Origin: Odontocerum albicorne | Lineage: Eukaryota; Arthropoda; Insecta; Trichoptera; Odontoceridae | NCBI GenBank assembly: GCA_949825065.1 | Contig: OX463864.1 | Location: 14,583,327 to 14,647,326 of the forward strand | Length of the DNA stretch: 64,000 nt | Direction of reading: 5' to 3' | Shown: in pieces, positions 21,137 through 32,059 of the stretch | Numbering within the stretch: the stretch's first letter is position 1 | Layout of the letters: every line of letters starts with the position of its first letter | The notes under the pieces: model-generated | Databases searched by the model: none | The model's input: only the letters and a program-made list of their open reading frames with translations | What the model was told of the DNA's origin: nothing | Translations under genes and position numbers: made by a program

Positions 21137-22270
21137 TCGATCTGCTTAGTGATCGAGATATGGGTGGCGTGTACACAAATTAAACAAAACCCTTACAGGA
21201 GGTCTTATCAAATCGATCTGCTTAGTGATCAAGATATGGGTGACGTGTGCATAAATTAAACAAAACCCTTACAGGAGGTCTTATCAAATCGATCTGCTTA
21301 GTGATCAAGATATGGGTGGCGTGTGCACAAATTGAATAAAACCCTTTCAGGAGGACTTATCAAATTGATCTGCTTAGTGATCGACATATGGGTGGCGTGT
21401 GCATAAATTGAACAAACCCCTTTCAGGAGGACTTATCAAATCGATCTGCTTAGTTATCGAGATATGGGTGGCGTGTGCATAAATTGAACAAAATCCTTAC
21501 AGGAGGTCTTATCAAATCGATCTGCTTAGTGATCAAGATATGGGTGGCGTGTGCATAAATTGAACAAAACCCTTTCAGGACTTATCAAATCGATCTGCTT
21601 AGTTATCGAGATATGGGTGGCGTGTGCATAAATTGAACAAAATCCTTACAGGAGGTCTTATCAAATCGATCTGCTTAGTGATCAAGATATGGGTGACGTG
21701 TGCACAAATTGAACAAAACCCTTTCAGGAGGACTTATCAAATTGATCTGCTTAGTGATCGACATATGGGTGGCGTGTGCACAAATTGAACAAACCCCTTT
21801 CAGGAGGACTTATCAAATCGATCTGCTTAGTTATCGAGATATGGGTGGCGTGTGCATAAATTGAACAAAATCCTTACAGGAGGTCTTATCAAATCGATCT
21901 GCTTAGTGATCAAGATATGGGTGGCGTGTGCATAAATTGAACAAAACCCTTTCAGGACTTATCAAATCGATCTGCTTAGTTATCGAGATATGGGTGGCGT
22001 GTGCATAAATTGAACAAAATCCTTACAGGAGGTCTCATCAAATCGATCTGCTTAGTGATCAAGATATGGGTGACGTGTGCACAAATTGAACAAAACCCTT
22101 TCAGGAGGACTTATCAAATCGATCTGCTTAGTTATCGAGATATGGGTGACGTGTGCATAAATTGAACAAAACCCTTACAGGAGGTCTTATCAAATCGATC
22201 TGCTTAGTGATCGAGATATGGGTGGCGTGTGCATAAATTGAACAAAACCCTTTCAGGAGGTCTTATCAAA
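21137..22270 (+). repeat. 76-bp array, about 15 units, with a 377-bp higher-order repeat
   Basis: Each unit has ATCGATCTGCTTAGTGATCG, ATATGGGTGGCGTGTGCATA and an AGGAGGTCTTATCAA end; two units lack a GGAGG. Units 4-8 (21364-21740) and 9-13 (21741-22117) form two consecutive blocks of 377 bp. They carry the same order of diagnostic variants (TTGATC plus CGACAT, then TTATCGAG, CAAG with the shortened end, TTATCGAG, CAAG with GACGTG). Confidence 0.93.
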
Positions 22271-22440
22271 ATTTATGACAAATATAAAGATTACACACAT
22301 ACACTAAACTACACATACAGCCGAATGTGTTAACATACTATCACAAACCGGAAGATAGATCTACAGAGGTTTTTTATAGTTCGTCTTCCCAAAGGAAGTT
22401 TTCTACGGTTTTCTGAACATATATTAGTGTGGACGTACCT
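22271..22440. repeat. Array flank repeated at 27660-27790
   Basis: Contains CTAAACTACACATACAGCCG and AATGTGTTA, then CTACAGAGGTTTTTTATAGT and CGTCTTCC, in the same order as the 27.7-kb copy. Unclassified repeat. Confidence 0.55.
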
Positions 22441-22591
22441 AATCTAATTACTTACACTTAACTTATACATATTTACCATATTAGGAATATTTTTGATCTG
22501 TCAATAAAAGTGTGTTTAAATTCCGTGTTAGCGATCTCTCGGAAAGTTTTTTTTCTCTAAATGACGATATATAAATTGTATTTTTACTATA

Positions 22592-23459
22592 CAGGTGATC
22601 GCGGGAGATACGTTCCGGACATGGCCGCGATAAGCGAAATTCCGCGATCAACGGGGGATTTAAAAAAATCATTTTAAGATTCTAAAAAACGTTTTATTAT
22701 TAAAATAAACATTAAATAACAATGTCATATAAAATATGATTCACTATTTTTTTTTTCGCTTTGCAAAAAAGAATCTAGATTTCCTTGTTTGGCCTCTACG
22801 TTTATTGTGTAAAATTTGTCTATAACCGTCAAATAATCCATTACAACCACGCTTTACAGCACTCACTCGCTCATGATCTTCGTCATTTTCTTCTAACAAC
22901 TGCATGCACTGATTGTGAAGAGAAAGGGCCTTTTCGATTATTTTAACACTTAATTTTCGCACGGGAACAGGTTTCGAGACGTCATTTTCTTGTGACATAG
23001 TATGACTCCATTTCCTGCAGCTCTTCATTAGGTAAGGTTTCGCCGTGTGATTTTAACAGAGTCTGAATATCATCTACATCAACACCTTCGATGGCTCCGG
23101 AATTGGCTATACGACTAATATCTTCGACGATATTTTGAATATCATTTTCGTAATTCATTTGATCATCAATTTCTCTGAACAACCTTTTCCAAACGCTCTT
23201 CATACAATATTGAGTGACTTCATTCCACGCTTCGTCGATGTTTCTGATAGCTACATATTTTGTTTCACTCGCGCTCGTCAATTTACGTATATATGTACAT
23301 GTGTATTATGTGAGTGAACGAAAAAGAAAGATAGCTCGCTCGTGCAACTACACATTATGACGATTCCTGGAATGTGTCGAAGCCGGACAAGTGTTGTTTA
23401 AAATACCGCGTTATAACGAATCCGCACTCACCGGGGTCGCGATGAACGGGGGTTACCTG
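22592..23459 (-). mobile_element. Tigger/pogo-type element, 868-bp deletion derivative with both ends
   Basis: The left end starts CAGGTGATCGCGGGAGATAC and the right end, read inward, starts CAGGTAACCCCCGTTCATCG. Both sides are flanked by TA (22590-22591 and 23460-23461). The left terminal region (GGAGATACGTTCCGG, then CCGCGATAAGCGAAATTCCG) resembles known Tigger terminal sequences. Between the ends lies only the C-terminal part of the transposase, so most of the coding region was deleted. Confidence 0.82.
22744..23281 (-). pseudogene. Tigger-type transposase, C-terminal remnant
   Basis: Two overlapping open frames on the minus strand. 23281-22982 encodes IRNIDEAWNEVTQYCMKSVW, NIVEDISRIANSGAIEGVD and LLKSHGETLPNEELQEMES. 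A frameshift near 23000 moves into the frame ending at 22744, with VRKLSVKIIEKALSLHNQC, RVSAVKRGCNGLFDGYRQIL and a basic end. This is the region after the DDE domain in Tigger/jerky-like proteins (the LTNEELxELE hallmark). The CENP-B-type DNA-binding domain and catalytic residues are missing. Confidence 0.82.
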
Positions 23460-23461
23460 TA

Positions 23462-24164
23462 CTCATATGAACTAATGTAAGGCAATCCTTACAAATGCCA
23501 TTATAAATAAACACAGTTTAAAAAAGCTTATTCAATATACGTAGCGATGAGTTGTGAGGTGAGATTGTTTACGCGAATAATTGTGTCCGTAAAAATTGAT
23601 GGCGAAGAACTGAGGAACAATTGTGGTGGAAGAATGATTATAGATTTCAATTTGTGTTAAAAAGAAAAGAAACAAAAAGAGCATATTGTACGAGTATTTC
23701 ATTGAGTTGACAGAAAAAAAATCAAACATGGATACATCGAAAGCCAGACTTTAAATTGGAGGTGAACAAAGCACATCAAAAAGCCCTGACGAAGGAGGGG
23801 AATCAGTTTTAAAACACAGGAAGGGGGGTCGGGCCAGGGGGTCTCTGAATTGAATTAAAGCGCAATTTATGACGGGTCCAAGCGATACACGTGCCTGGAC
23901 GTCATCTCCCCTCTTCAGATGGGACATACCCATGCCCCTCGATTCAATTACACTGCCCGATTGGCTGCCCAATCAAATTCGTCTGTCATACGACGTTTTC
24001 CGCTCTCCTTCCTATCTAACTCTTGCAAAACCTGATGTGAGTCTTGCACCGATAGTTTCTTGAAAGAATATATTTAGTGATTTCAACACGAACAACGCGA
24101 TATAATGGTTAGTAGTAAATTATAAGAGGAAGTTAAAATATTCTGCTATTTATAATAGATAGTA
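23462..24164. other. Spacer, nothing recognised
   Basis: 23.75-24.06 kb is GC-richer and open for short stretches on both strands, but I see no known motif. Confidence 0.4.
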
Positions 24165-24890
24165 TTTTTTCAGATGATGGAAGAGTTGCGAAGGATATCG
24201 AAATGCGTGTAATTATACTAAACAAGGTCAATGTGGCACTAAAACATATGTATTCGAATCAAATAGTATTAAAATCTACTAAGATGATAGTCCATAACAG
24301 TATTTTAGTACAAACTTAGATGTATGAGATAAAAAGGTGTAAGTGGCAAAAGACAAGAAAATAGATAAATAAATGCTGTAGAAATGCGTGCATTGACAAC
24401 AAGAACACACGGGGTAGCAATTCATGATAGAAAATGGAATGAAGTGATTAGGGATGAACGTGAACATAAGGCTGTGTTGAGTAAGGTGCATGAGAGTTAT
24501 GTGAGATGGTTTTGGAACGTGTAAAAAAGGAATGACGACCTCCGTCGCCTACTTGCTAAGACGTCTGTCTTCCAGCCTGGAGGTTGTGGGGTTTAAATCC
24601 CGTTGGAACACAGATTTAAAAAAAAAGTATTCCAGTTTGGATTTGAGTTAAGGCAACTTCAACATCTTTCAAGTTGGTTGGAAGAGATTGACACATGAAA
24701 ATAAGTTTGCCAGCTTGTACTGTATACAACGAAAGTATAATACAATAAATAAAGTAAATATAAGAAGTCAGAAAAATCGTAAGAGCTGTATGTGGAAGAG
24801 GCGAAATATGTGTTTCAAGAGAGGAAGTGGCACTCTATCCTCTCTGCCTACCCTAACAGGAAAACTGCGTAATGGTTTGTATAGGTATGT
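24165..24890 (+). pseudogene. Non-LTR RT thumb/C-terminus, family 1, interrupted by SINE-A
   Basis: 24165-24536 gives, across frames, NKVNVALKHMYSNQIVLKST, a decayed YGSETW-type region, MRALTTRTHGVAIHDRKWNE and HESYVRWFWNV. After the SINE, 24760-24890 has the family's 3' end (AAGAGCTGTATGTGGAAGAG, then TACCCTAACAGGAAAACTGC). The two sides are contiguous in other copies apart from a missing middle, so the SINE landed in this relic. Confidence 0.68.
24537..24754 (+). mobile_element. SINE-A copy, nested in RT relic
   Basis: Head GACCTCCGTCGCCTACTTGC, B-box-like GGGGTTTAAATCCCGTTGG, A-run, then tail GGTTGGAAGAGATTGACACA and TTGTACTGTATACAACGAAA. Close to full length; the tail ends in AATACAATAAATAAA-type sequence. 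Confidence 0.85.
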
Positions 24891-24961
24891 ACGTAACACG
24901 AACAAACGGATACCTATTTTTATTTATTAAATTTATTTAAACTGTTAAGTGTATAATTTTA

Positions 24962-25325
24962 TGTGAGTGTAGCGACCGTGCGTGCGGTTACTGAACCCAC
25001 TGAGGCGACCCTTGCCCGCGCGGTCATTGAACTCGCAAGTGGCGAGTGCGAGGTGGCACCGAGCGAAGGTCGCCCGCGCGGTCATTGAACTCACTAGTAG
25101 CGAAGAACGAGACACCGATATATCTCTTGCCTCTCCTGCAGACCGTAATATGAAATGTATATAGAAGGTGCAACAATAAACATGTGTTCAGCGGAAGCGA
25201 GACAGCGACACGTTCTGCGCCGTTCTATACATTATAAATACAGACGCTAACAATAAACTTTCTCTTTGCTTATTCCGATCTCGACGACTTTTATTCAAAC
25301 AACCATCATCCTTCTATTCGGAACA
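24962..25325 (+). mobile_element. Possible solo LTR
   Basis: A compact GC-richer block with an internal duplication (GCCCGCGCGGTCATTGAACT, twice), a TATAAATA-like motif near 25232, an AATAAA near 25250 and a following CTCTTTGCTTATTCCG segment, ending near CGGAACACCAG. That order fits U3-R-U5 of an LTR. I could not confirm TG...CA ends, target duplication or an internal region, so this is tentative. Confidence 0.3.
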
Positions 25326-25490
25326 CCAGTCCCTAAATGAGATTCACCAAATAGTTATCTGATTTTTTTTAAATAACTAATAAGCGTAATTCAATCCCAC
25401 ATGTGCCAAAATATCATACACCAAGATAATGGGGTAGGTCATAGATAAATTCTCTCTTAAAATACTGATCCATAGAAACTCATACAAAGC

Positions 25491-27567
25491 TTTTTTTTTT
25501 TTTTTTTATTTATTAAACAAGTAAATTATTATACAAACATTTGTTGAGGCTATACCTATGTACAAATTTATTACTTAACTAATCTTAATTATATGTTATA
25601 ATTTATGAACATATTTAATCTTATTTTCCTACATATCATTTTATTTTATTTATTCAATCTTAATATATGAGATCTTAGAAATAATTAACACCTACATACT
25701 ACTTATAACTAGATAACAATTTTTACACTAATTATTCAGCAAAAACAAGTCCACTCGTTCAGGCTACTTGTATTCCATCACATTCACTCAGACCTTGGTC
25801 GTCCCAGCTAATACTGAAGGTGGACTAGTCAGGCAACAGATAATGCTTCGGGAGCTTGTGCTTATAACGGAAGGGTAGGTCGGATTTACTCTCGTAAGCC
25901 CCCAGGGCAGCGACTAAGGGATTTCTGTGATTTTGTTGGCTTTTATAGAACTTCACGGTCCAAGCGAGAATGTGGTGTTGTAGGGTTTCTTCTCGCTGTT
26001 CAGCGTGAAGTCGGGTAAGATTTGTTCTGGGATGGGTGTTAAAAGATATCTTGAATGCCTTGTTCTGCACTCTCTGGAGTTTCAGGTGATCCGTGTTGCT
26101 CACACTACCCCAAACGGGTGCAGCATAGGTCAAGATAGGACGAATAAGGGTTTTATAGAGGAGGAGCTTATTTTTGGGTGAAAGGAAGCTGCGTCGATGA
26201 AATATCGAACTGATAGCCCCTATGCCCTTGTGACCCTTCTGTCTGATGGTATTCAAATGGGTTTTCCACGTCAGTCGCCGGTCAAGGTGCAGGCCGAGGT
26301 ATTTAACCACGTCCTGCCACTCAACCAGGCAACCACCGATGAATAAGGGCATCGATGGCACTCTTTCCTTGATTTTTCGGGAGAACATGATGGCCTCAGT
26401 TTTGGCGTCATTGATTTTGAGCCTCCAGTCCTGGTAGTATTTCTCAAGGATCTCAAGAGCAATCTGAAGACGGCGACCAGCTCGATCCACCTTGAGTGAC
26501 GATGCGTAGCATGCCGCATCGTCAGCAAAGAGTGCGAGTTTACAGTTTGGGGGAGTAGGAATGTCGTGTGTGTAAATGTTAAATAGACATGGTCCAAGTA
26601 TACTGCCTTGGGGGACACCCATAGGGATGGGCCTGGCGGATGACGTAGAATGATGAGTGGTGACTGTGAAACTTCTATTGGAAAGGTAGGATTGAAGTAG
26701 TTTCACGAGATAGAGTGGAGTGCCAGTGAGGAGAAGTTTGTGAAGAAGGCCATCATGCCAGACAGTATCAAAAGCCTTCTCAAGGTCCAGCAGTACCATG
26801 CCAGTACTTCTGTTCCTATTGAAGCCCATCGACACGTCTTCCACGACACGGGTAAGTTGCTGGACCGTGTTGTGTCTTGTTCTAAATCCAAATTGCTCAT
26901 GAGGGAATGTATTATTGGATTCGTGATGGAACACTAGCCTTGAGGCAACCACTCTCTCAAGGATCTTGCCAAGACCTGGAAGAAGGCTGATGGGCCTGTA
27001 GCTAGTTGGATTTTCGGTAGGTTTATTTGGCTTGTGGATAGGAACAATGTTGGCTACTTTCCAAATACTCGGAAAATACCCATTAAGGAGTGAGGCATTT
27101 ATTATTTTAGTAAGAAAAATCCTCGCTTTGAGTGGTAACTGTTTAAGAAGGCTATTGTGTATATTGTCGGGACCGGGTGCTTTTCGTGTTTTAAGTCTGT
27201 CAAGGATACGACCAATTTCGGACGGGGTGCAAAGTTGCACCTCGTTTTGGTTGGTCGGGGAGTAAGCAAAGCTGGTGAGAGTGTCCTCGACAGCTTTATT
27301 GACATCAACATTTCCAAGGTCGGAAGTGATTGAGTACGTATTCTCATAAGCGTCCGCCAAGGCATTAGCCTTGTCACTGCCAGAAACAGCCAACCCTGAG
27401 GCTGTGCGCAGAGGTGGTATGCTTTGAGACGAGCACTTGATACCCTTGACGACTCGCCAGAGAGTACCGTTACCCGGTTCTAGAGCTGCCAATTTTCTCT
27501 GCCATAGCTGGTTTTTAAGTAGGCGGATTTCTTTTTTGATTTCATCTTGGAGGACGTTTAGAAGTGT
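25491..27567 (-). mobile_element. Jockey-type non-LTR retrotransposon, 5'-truncated copy
   Basis: Read on the minus strand: a coding region opens abruptly near 27567 without a start codon, runs to the stop at 25825, and is followed by about 320 bp of AT-rich 3' UTR and an A-run (the T-run at 25491-25508). This is the usual product of incomplete target-primed reverse transcription. ORF1 and the endonuclease are missing. I did not find a convincing target-site duplication. Confidence 0.85.
25825..27567 (-). CDS. Jockey-clade reverse transcriptase, uninterrupted but lacking the N-terminal endonuclease
   Basis: Open for 580 codons from just after an in-frame stop at 27568-27570. The codon at 27492 is TTG, and no ATG lies at the natural start, so the frame is a truncated ORF2. 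Counting from 27492: KTRKAPGPDN at 101-110, NPTSYRPISLLPGLGKILER at 161-180, motif A LLDLEKAFDTVWH with D236, MGVPQGSILGP at 291-301, and the catalytic LFADDAACYA with D324 and D325. Thumb and C-terminal segments follow (YLGLHLDRRLTWKTHL, RPILTYAAPVWG). The order and wording are those of jockey-like elements. The fully open frame implies a recent insertion. It would copy its own RNA at a nicked target if the endonuclease were present. Confidence 0.88.
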   Translation of the reverse strand, partial: TLLNVLQDEIKKEIRLLKNQLWQRKLAALEPGNGTLWRVVKGIKCSSQSIPPLRTASGLAVSGSDKANALADAYENTYSITSDLGNVDVNKAVEDTLTSFAYSPTNQNEVQLCTPSEIGRILDRLKTRKAPGPDNIHNSLLKQLPLKARIFLTKIINASLLNGYFPSIWKVANIVPIHKPNKPTENPTSYRPISLLPGLGKILERVVASRLVFHHESNNTFPHEQFGFRTRHNTVQQLTRVVEDVSMGFNRNRSTGMVLLDLEKAFDTVWHDGLLHKLLLTGTPLYLVKLLQSYLSNRSFTVTTHHSTSSARPIPMGVPQGSILGPCLFNIYTHDIPTPPNCKLALFADDAACYASSLKVDRAGRRLQIALEILEKYYQDWRLKINDAKTEAIMFSRKIKERVPSMPLFIGGCLVEWQDVVKYLGLHLDRRLTWKTHLNTIRQKGHKGIGAISSIFHRRSFLSPKNKLLLYKTLIRPILTYAAPVWGSVSNTDHLKLQRVQNKAFKISFNTHPRTNLTRLHAEQREETLQHHILAWTVKFYKSQQNHRNPLVAALGAYESKSDLPFRYKHKLPKHYLLPD

Positions 27568-27570
27568 TTA

Positions 27571-28335
27571 TGAAGCGTCGTGATGTTCCCTCATTTATTT
27601 CAAAACAGTGAAATATGGGTTGGGTCGGGGTTATGTAATTTAACGTATATTTGTAAAATGATAATAGGTACTACGCATTAACACTACACTACACATAAAG
27701 CCGAATGTGTTACAATCATATATCTGCAAAGGTTTCTTTGCAGTTTGTCTTCCTTGGTAATTTTCTGCGAATTCATACTAAATGTATTTTTCTAAACATA
27801 TGCTGTTGCGAGAGAAGATGACATTGTTTCTTGGTTTCCTGGTACTGCCGAGAAACAATCTCTGAGTGTAACGCAAGTCCATGATCGGCAAGCCGCTGAA
27901 TATTCTCGGCGAGATAAGAGGTGCTGTATAAATTGGCCTTTTATTATCACTATTATAAAAGTGGTTAACTTTACAATTATAACGATGAGCTGATAAATAT
28001 GATTCAAACAAAATAAATGTGACCGCATTAATACATCAAGAAATGTAAGTCTGATTACGTGAACTTTTTGACTCATTTGCTCTATTTTATAATAGAAAAC
28101 ACATATCCCCCTGTTAACGATCATTTGCTTATTGATTAAAAATATTTTATTATTTGTAAATTCTACTAACATTAGGAGATTGCATAGATCATAGGTTATT
28201 TCAGGTTGATTTCATCTCCATTAAATAAATTGATTGATTCGAATCGATACAATAGGGCGGGGTATTACGATAGAGATTTTACCGTTTGAGATCCTTTGGC
28301 GTTGAATGATCTGACTCGAAGTGTTCAAGATATGA
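27571..28335. other. Spacer with one repeat fragment
   Basis: 27660-27790 is the second copy of the 22271-22440 repeat (CACTACACATAAAGCCGAAT, then TTTGTCTTCC). 27.8-28.2 kb has short open pieces on the minus strand with no recognised domain. Confidence 0.4.
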
Positions 28336-28600
28336 GGAAGCACTTATTTAATTTAGTTCAAAGGACCATATTCCATATTTCTTAGAGACAAACTATTCCA
28401 CGGCACAAGGCCTGTTATAAAGCCCTATTATTATAATACTCCGCTCCATTGGATCGATTTGGTACCATCAATATATTTAATGACAACGAAATCGACTACA
28501 AAGTTCTACTTCTCCTCGAAGAGACGTCTTTCAGACACAGATTAGAGAGATACAATGGAGACATCCCATTAAGGGACTTGAATAATCATGTGCAATAAAG
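28336..28600 (+). pseudogene. Unclassified coding-like relic, single-copy relative of the 30-bp array at 40.6 kb
   Basis: One frame, with two stops, reads MRKHLFNLVQRTIFHIS, then RQTIPRHKACYKALLL, then YSAPLDRFGTINIFNDNEID and YKVLLLLEETSFRHRLERYN, ending at a stop near 28598. The stretch FGTINIFNDNEIDYKVLLL closely resembles FGIINLYDEDEIDFKGLLLS on the minus strand of the 40.6-41.5-kb array. I do not recognise the protein. A retroelement C-terminus is likely from context. Confidence 0.45.
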
Positions 28601-29439
28601 AATAACAATAAATTAAATATATTTGCTAATAGGACAGTGTATGTATTTATACGTGATAAGGAAAGGTCAAATTGTGATATCATTGTAAATGAAAAACACG
28701 AATAATTATTGACTTCCACAACATTGCAAATTTTTAACGCAGAAATATATTCATTATGCCACACTACTAATGCCAAACAAAATGTTGTTGGCATCGCTTA
28801 AAATAAATAACTCTGTTATTTGTCAATATTTTTTTTTTAATTTGACAACAATTTATGGCGTGGAAATATTATTCTTATTGCCAGGTTTGTACTTTTCTCC
28901 CATTACGAAGAGTTTACTTCTTTCTGTAACATGGCGGCGAGCCCTCTTGTCAGGAAAAAAAAACTTTTCCACGACAACTTCCTTGTCCATCGCACCATAA
29001 AACTTTTTCCTGCCTTAACAATATAACCGTCCACAGAGGAGACAAATACTTCTCTATAAAAATAAAAATCAACCAGTCAAAACGAAAAAAAACATATCTT
29101 CCAAGTTCCAATGAAAACGTCAACCTGTCCCATCGACAGGCTCCCCGCTACTTCTTGTCAATTTCTAATTACATAAAACTGACATTTATATAAAAAAAAA
29201 AAATAAAAAAAAAGCGCGAATGTTCCAGCTGAGTGTTTAAGTATTTAGGAAAGTTATGTGGAATTCGTTATTAAGGGATGAAACCACTTTGTCATACTTA
29301 CCCCTTGAGTAGTGGTTCTACGAGTATGTATATCCACAAAATGGGTTATTGCAAGTTCTTATGTAGGATACAAATATTTCATAAGAACCTATTTTTTTAA
29401 ATACTTTTTATGTGCAATATAAAGAAAGGCAAACATTTG
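28601..29439. other. Spacer, nothing recognised
   Basis: AT-rich with A-runs at 29060-29220. No repeat-family match. Confidence 0.45.
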
Positions 29440-29660
29440 CAAAATCTAGTGTGGTGGATGGTGATTGTAGTTTCGAGTTGTCAAAAAATGGATAAAAGTT
29501 TAATTAATGCTATGGAAATGCAAGCACTAAGAACATATTGTGAAATGGCAATGTATGAAAGAAAGTGGAATGAAGATATAAAAATGAATACATGGATAAA
29601 ATTGATGTTTTAAACAAGACAGGAGTGTTAAGATCGTTTGGACATGTGAAGAGAATTGTA
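29440..29660 (+). pseudogene. Non-LTR RT C-terminal fragment, family 1-like
   Basis: Encodes QKMDKSLINAMEMQALRTYC and, in another frame, a GVLRSFGHVKRIVRD-like piece. This corresponds to the segment after YGSETW in family 1. The same subfamily as 5770-6115, judging from shared YERKWNE/YEKYTRNE wording. It runs directly into the next tandem array. Confidence 0.6.
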
Positions 29661-29664
29661 CGAG

Positions 29665-30240
29665 ATCATATCTGATGTTTCTTTGATATTGCCCTTACAG
29701 CCTTTATCCTCAAAGCGCTATAAAAAACATCACATTCGATGATGTTTCTTTCATATCGCCCTTCTAACCTTTATCCTCAGGTCGATGGGAAAAAATCATC
29801 GTATCATATTCGATAATGTTTCTGCAATATCGCCCTTCCAATCTTTATCCTTATGGCAATGTCAAAAATCATCGTATCATATTCGATGTTTCTTTCATAT
29901 CGCTCTTCCAAAGGGCAACGTCAAAAATCGTCGTATCAAATTCGATGTTTCTTTCATATCGCTCTTCCAAAGGTCAATGTCAAAAACTATCGTATCGTAT
30001 TCGATAATGTTTCTTTCATATCGCCCTTCAAACCTTTATGCTTAGGGCGATGTCAAAAATCATCGTATCGTATTCGATGTTTCTTTTATATCGCACTTCC
30101 AACCGTATCCTTAGGGCGATGTCAAAAATCACCGTATTCGATAATGTTTCTTTTATATTGCCCTTCCAACGTTTATCTTCAGAGCGATGTCAAAAATAAT
30201 TGTATCATATTCGATAATATTTGTTTGATATAGTCCTGCA
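29665..30240 (+). repeat. Minisatellite of about 73-76 bp (some units about 55 bp), about 9 units
   Basis: Units contain GATGTTTCTTTCATATCGCC, CTTCCAACCTTTATCCTTAG, GGCGATGTCAAAAATCATCG and TATCATATTCGAT. Two short units lack the central CCTTTATCC segment. More diverged than the 65-, 68- and 76-bp arrays. Confidence 0.85.
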
Positions 30241-31009
30241 ACGCCTTCGAAACGTCGACTATGATTTAAGCCAACTTAAAACGGCAAAAATGTTGAAAAA
30301 CATTTTAAACTGAATTAAAATACGTCCAGCAAGTGTTGACAAAGTCCCCCCTCTTACACATCTGCCAACATAACAGGTTGCAAAATCCAATTGCTCCAAC
30401 TTCCGTCCTCTCGGTACTGATTGGAAGTGAGCGCCGGCGTCGTCGCCGTGTCAAAAGGACGGCAGCGACGCAGACTCGCGTCCACTTAATCGACGGCAGC
30501 GTCAAGCAGAGGGGGAATATGTCATCCGCACCACTTTAAAAGCGAGCGCGTACCGCAACAGTCCAATGTCATAGTTGGACGTACTCTTCCAATGTAACAT
30601 GTCAGGGACGTCTAAATGACATTTGATGATGGTCCATGATAGCGTGGACGAGAGATTTAATTGGTAGATAGAATGACGGGATTAGTCTAAAGTGGACTAA
30701 AATTGAGTTTTTTGGAAAATAATTTTGTATTTCTCGGATTCATATCGTTAGGAAAAACATCGTTACTATCATCATTGTTAACATATTGAATATATATAAT
30801 TATTTAATTTAATACTTTGGCGCATTTTTTTCAGCTATTGTTTGCCCAAATTGATGATTGGGGTTTTGTGTCAATTTAAAGATAGAACAAAATAAACAGT
30901 TTTTTATGGTGCTCCATGTTTTTCGACTTCCACAAAAGAAAAATGCAACACAAACATTTATATCGACGATGCAGTAGGCTATCATGTGTGTCAAATGTGA
31001 TTTAAAAAA
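30241..31009. other. Spacer with a GC-rich patch
   Basis: 30420-30560 is unusually GC- and CpG-rich for this window (GAGCGCCGGCGTCGTCGCCG), with short open frames on both strands. I recognise no protein and no promoter element. The rest is AT-rich. Confidence 0.4.
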
Positions 31010-31115
31010 AATACGTAATAGTGATACAACACTCGAAGATAGCGTCTAATCTGGAAGGCCAATCACTAAAGATGTTGACCGAATCGAGGCATTGAACGAG
31101 AATAATCAGGGTTCC
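31010..31115 (+). pseudogene. Possible mariner-like transposase N-terminal fragment
   Basis: A frame with one stop reads DTTLEDSV, stop, SGRPITKDVDRIEALNENNQ. This resembles the linker after the helix-turn-helix region of mariner-type transposases (LEDxxRSGRP). Only about 30 codons, so tentative. Confidence 0.4.
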
Positions 31116-31264
31116 ATATGACACAAGAAATTTTCGAGATACTGAAAATATCGAAAACCCCGCACACGAGCAATTAGTGCAATTATGTCTTTGAATTCGA
31201 CCTTAAAATACGATATTACTTTCGGACAGCTTATACTAAGCCAATTAACTGAATTGTTTATTGA

Positions 31265-31960
31265 AAAAGGTGAACAAAGCGTCAGCAATTTCTAAAAGCC
31301 AGAAATATAGTATAAAGAAAAATAACTACGTGGTAATAAAAAGTAAAGTTAGGATCTATAAAACATATATTAGACCTGTAATGTAATATGCTATTGAAAC
31401 TAGAGTTGACACCACACGAACATCACTTCTTAGAACAGATGGTTCGATCGCTCTACGACATACGATGTTATAAGGGACAAAATAAGTCCTCATCCAGCGC
31501 GATCTATAATAGAAGATCGTTATCTTCTTTATTTTTTTATGAGAGCGATGCCACGTACTCGTAATAGGTAAAGAAGGAACTATCCAAAGATATTCCTCCG
31601 CTGGCGATACACTTGGGTATAGAAAGAACAATAGCGACGTCGGACTTAAGGTCACGTCACGAGAGAAGAAAAATTATACTTAAAAAGCGAGTAAATATAC
31701 TTAAAAAGCGACACAAGGCCAGGAGCTCAAACAGCCCAGCAGGTTGCCAATACTGTCACAGAAAGCTTCGAATACAGAAAAACTAACATTTGACGCCAAT
31801 ATATCGGAGTAGCCAATCGGTCCGAAGATGAACCGATACAAGGGTGATTACAGATCCCTTTGGAAATTATTGCATCGACTGTCATCGCAGTACCACGAAA
31901 TGTGATCTGCGGATAGTAATGGACCTCAAAGAACATCAGAAATAAAGATTTAATCTGTCA
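31265..31960 (+). pseudogene. Non-LTR RT C-terminal relic, family 6
   Basis: Frames join to KVRIYKTYIRPVM, stop, YAIETRVDTTRTSLLRTDGS. This is the IYKTxxRPVxxYxxET signature that follows the RT core in many insect non-LTR elements. Weak protein-like sequence continues to about 31950. Multiple stops. Confidence 0.6.
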
Positions 31961-31966
31961 ATAATA

Positions 31967-32059
31967 TTGGGTTTAAATCCCGAATTAGAGCGCCCTTTAC
32001 GAGAGTCCGCTCTTTACATGGCGCTATATAAATTGTCATTTTATTATTGTATTATTATG
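31967..32059 (+). repeat. SINE-C-type copy
   Basis: B-box-like GGGTTTAAATCCCGAATTAG, CGCCCTTTACGAGAGTCCGC, then GGCGCTATATAAATTGTCAT. The best-preserved end of this family in the window. Confidence 0.6.
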
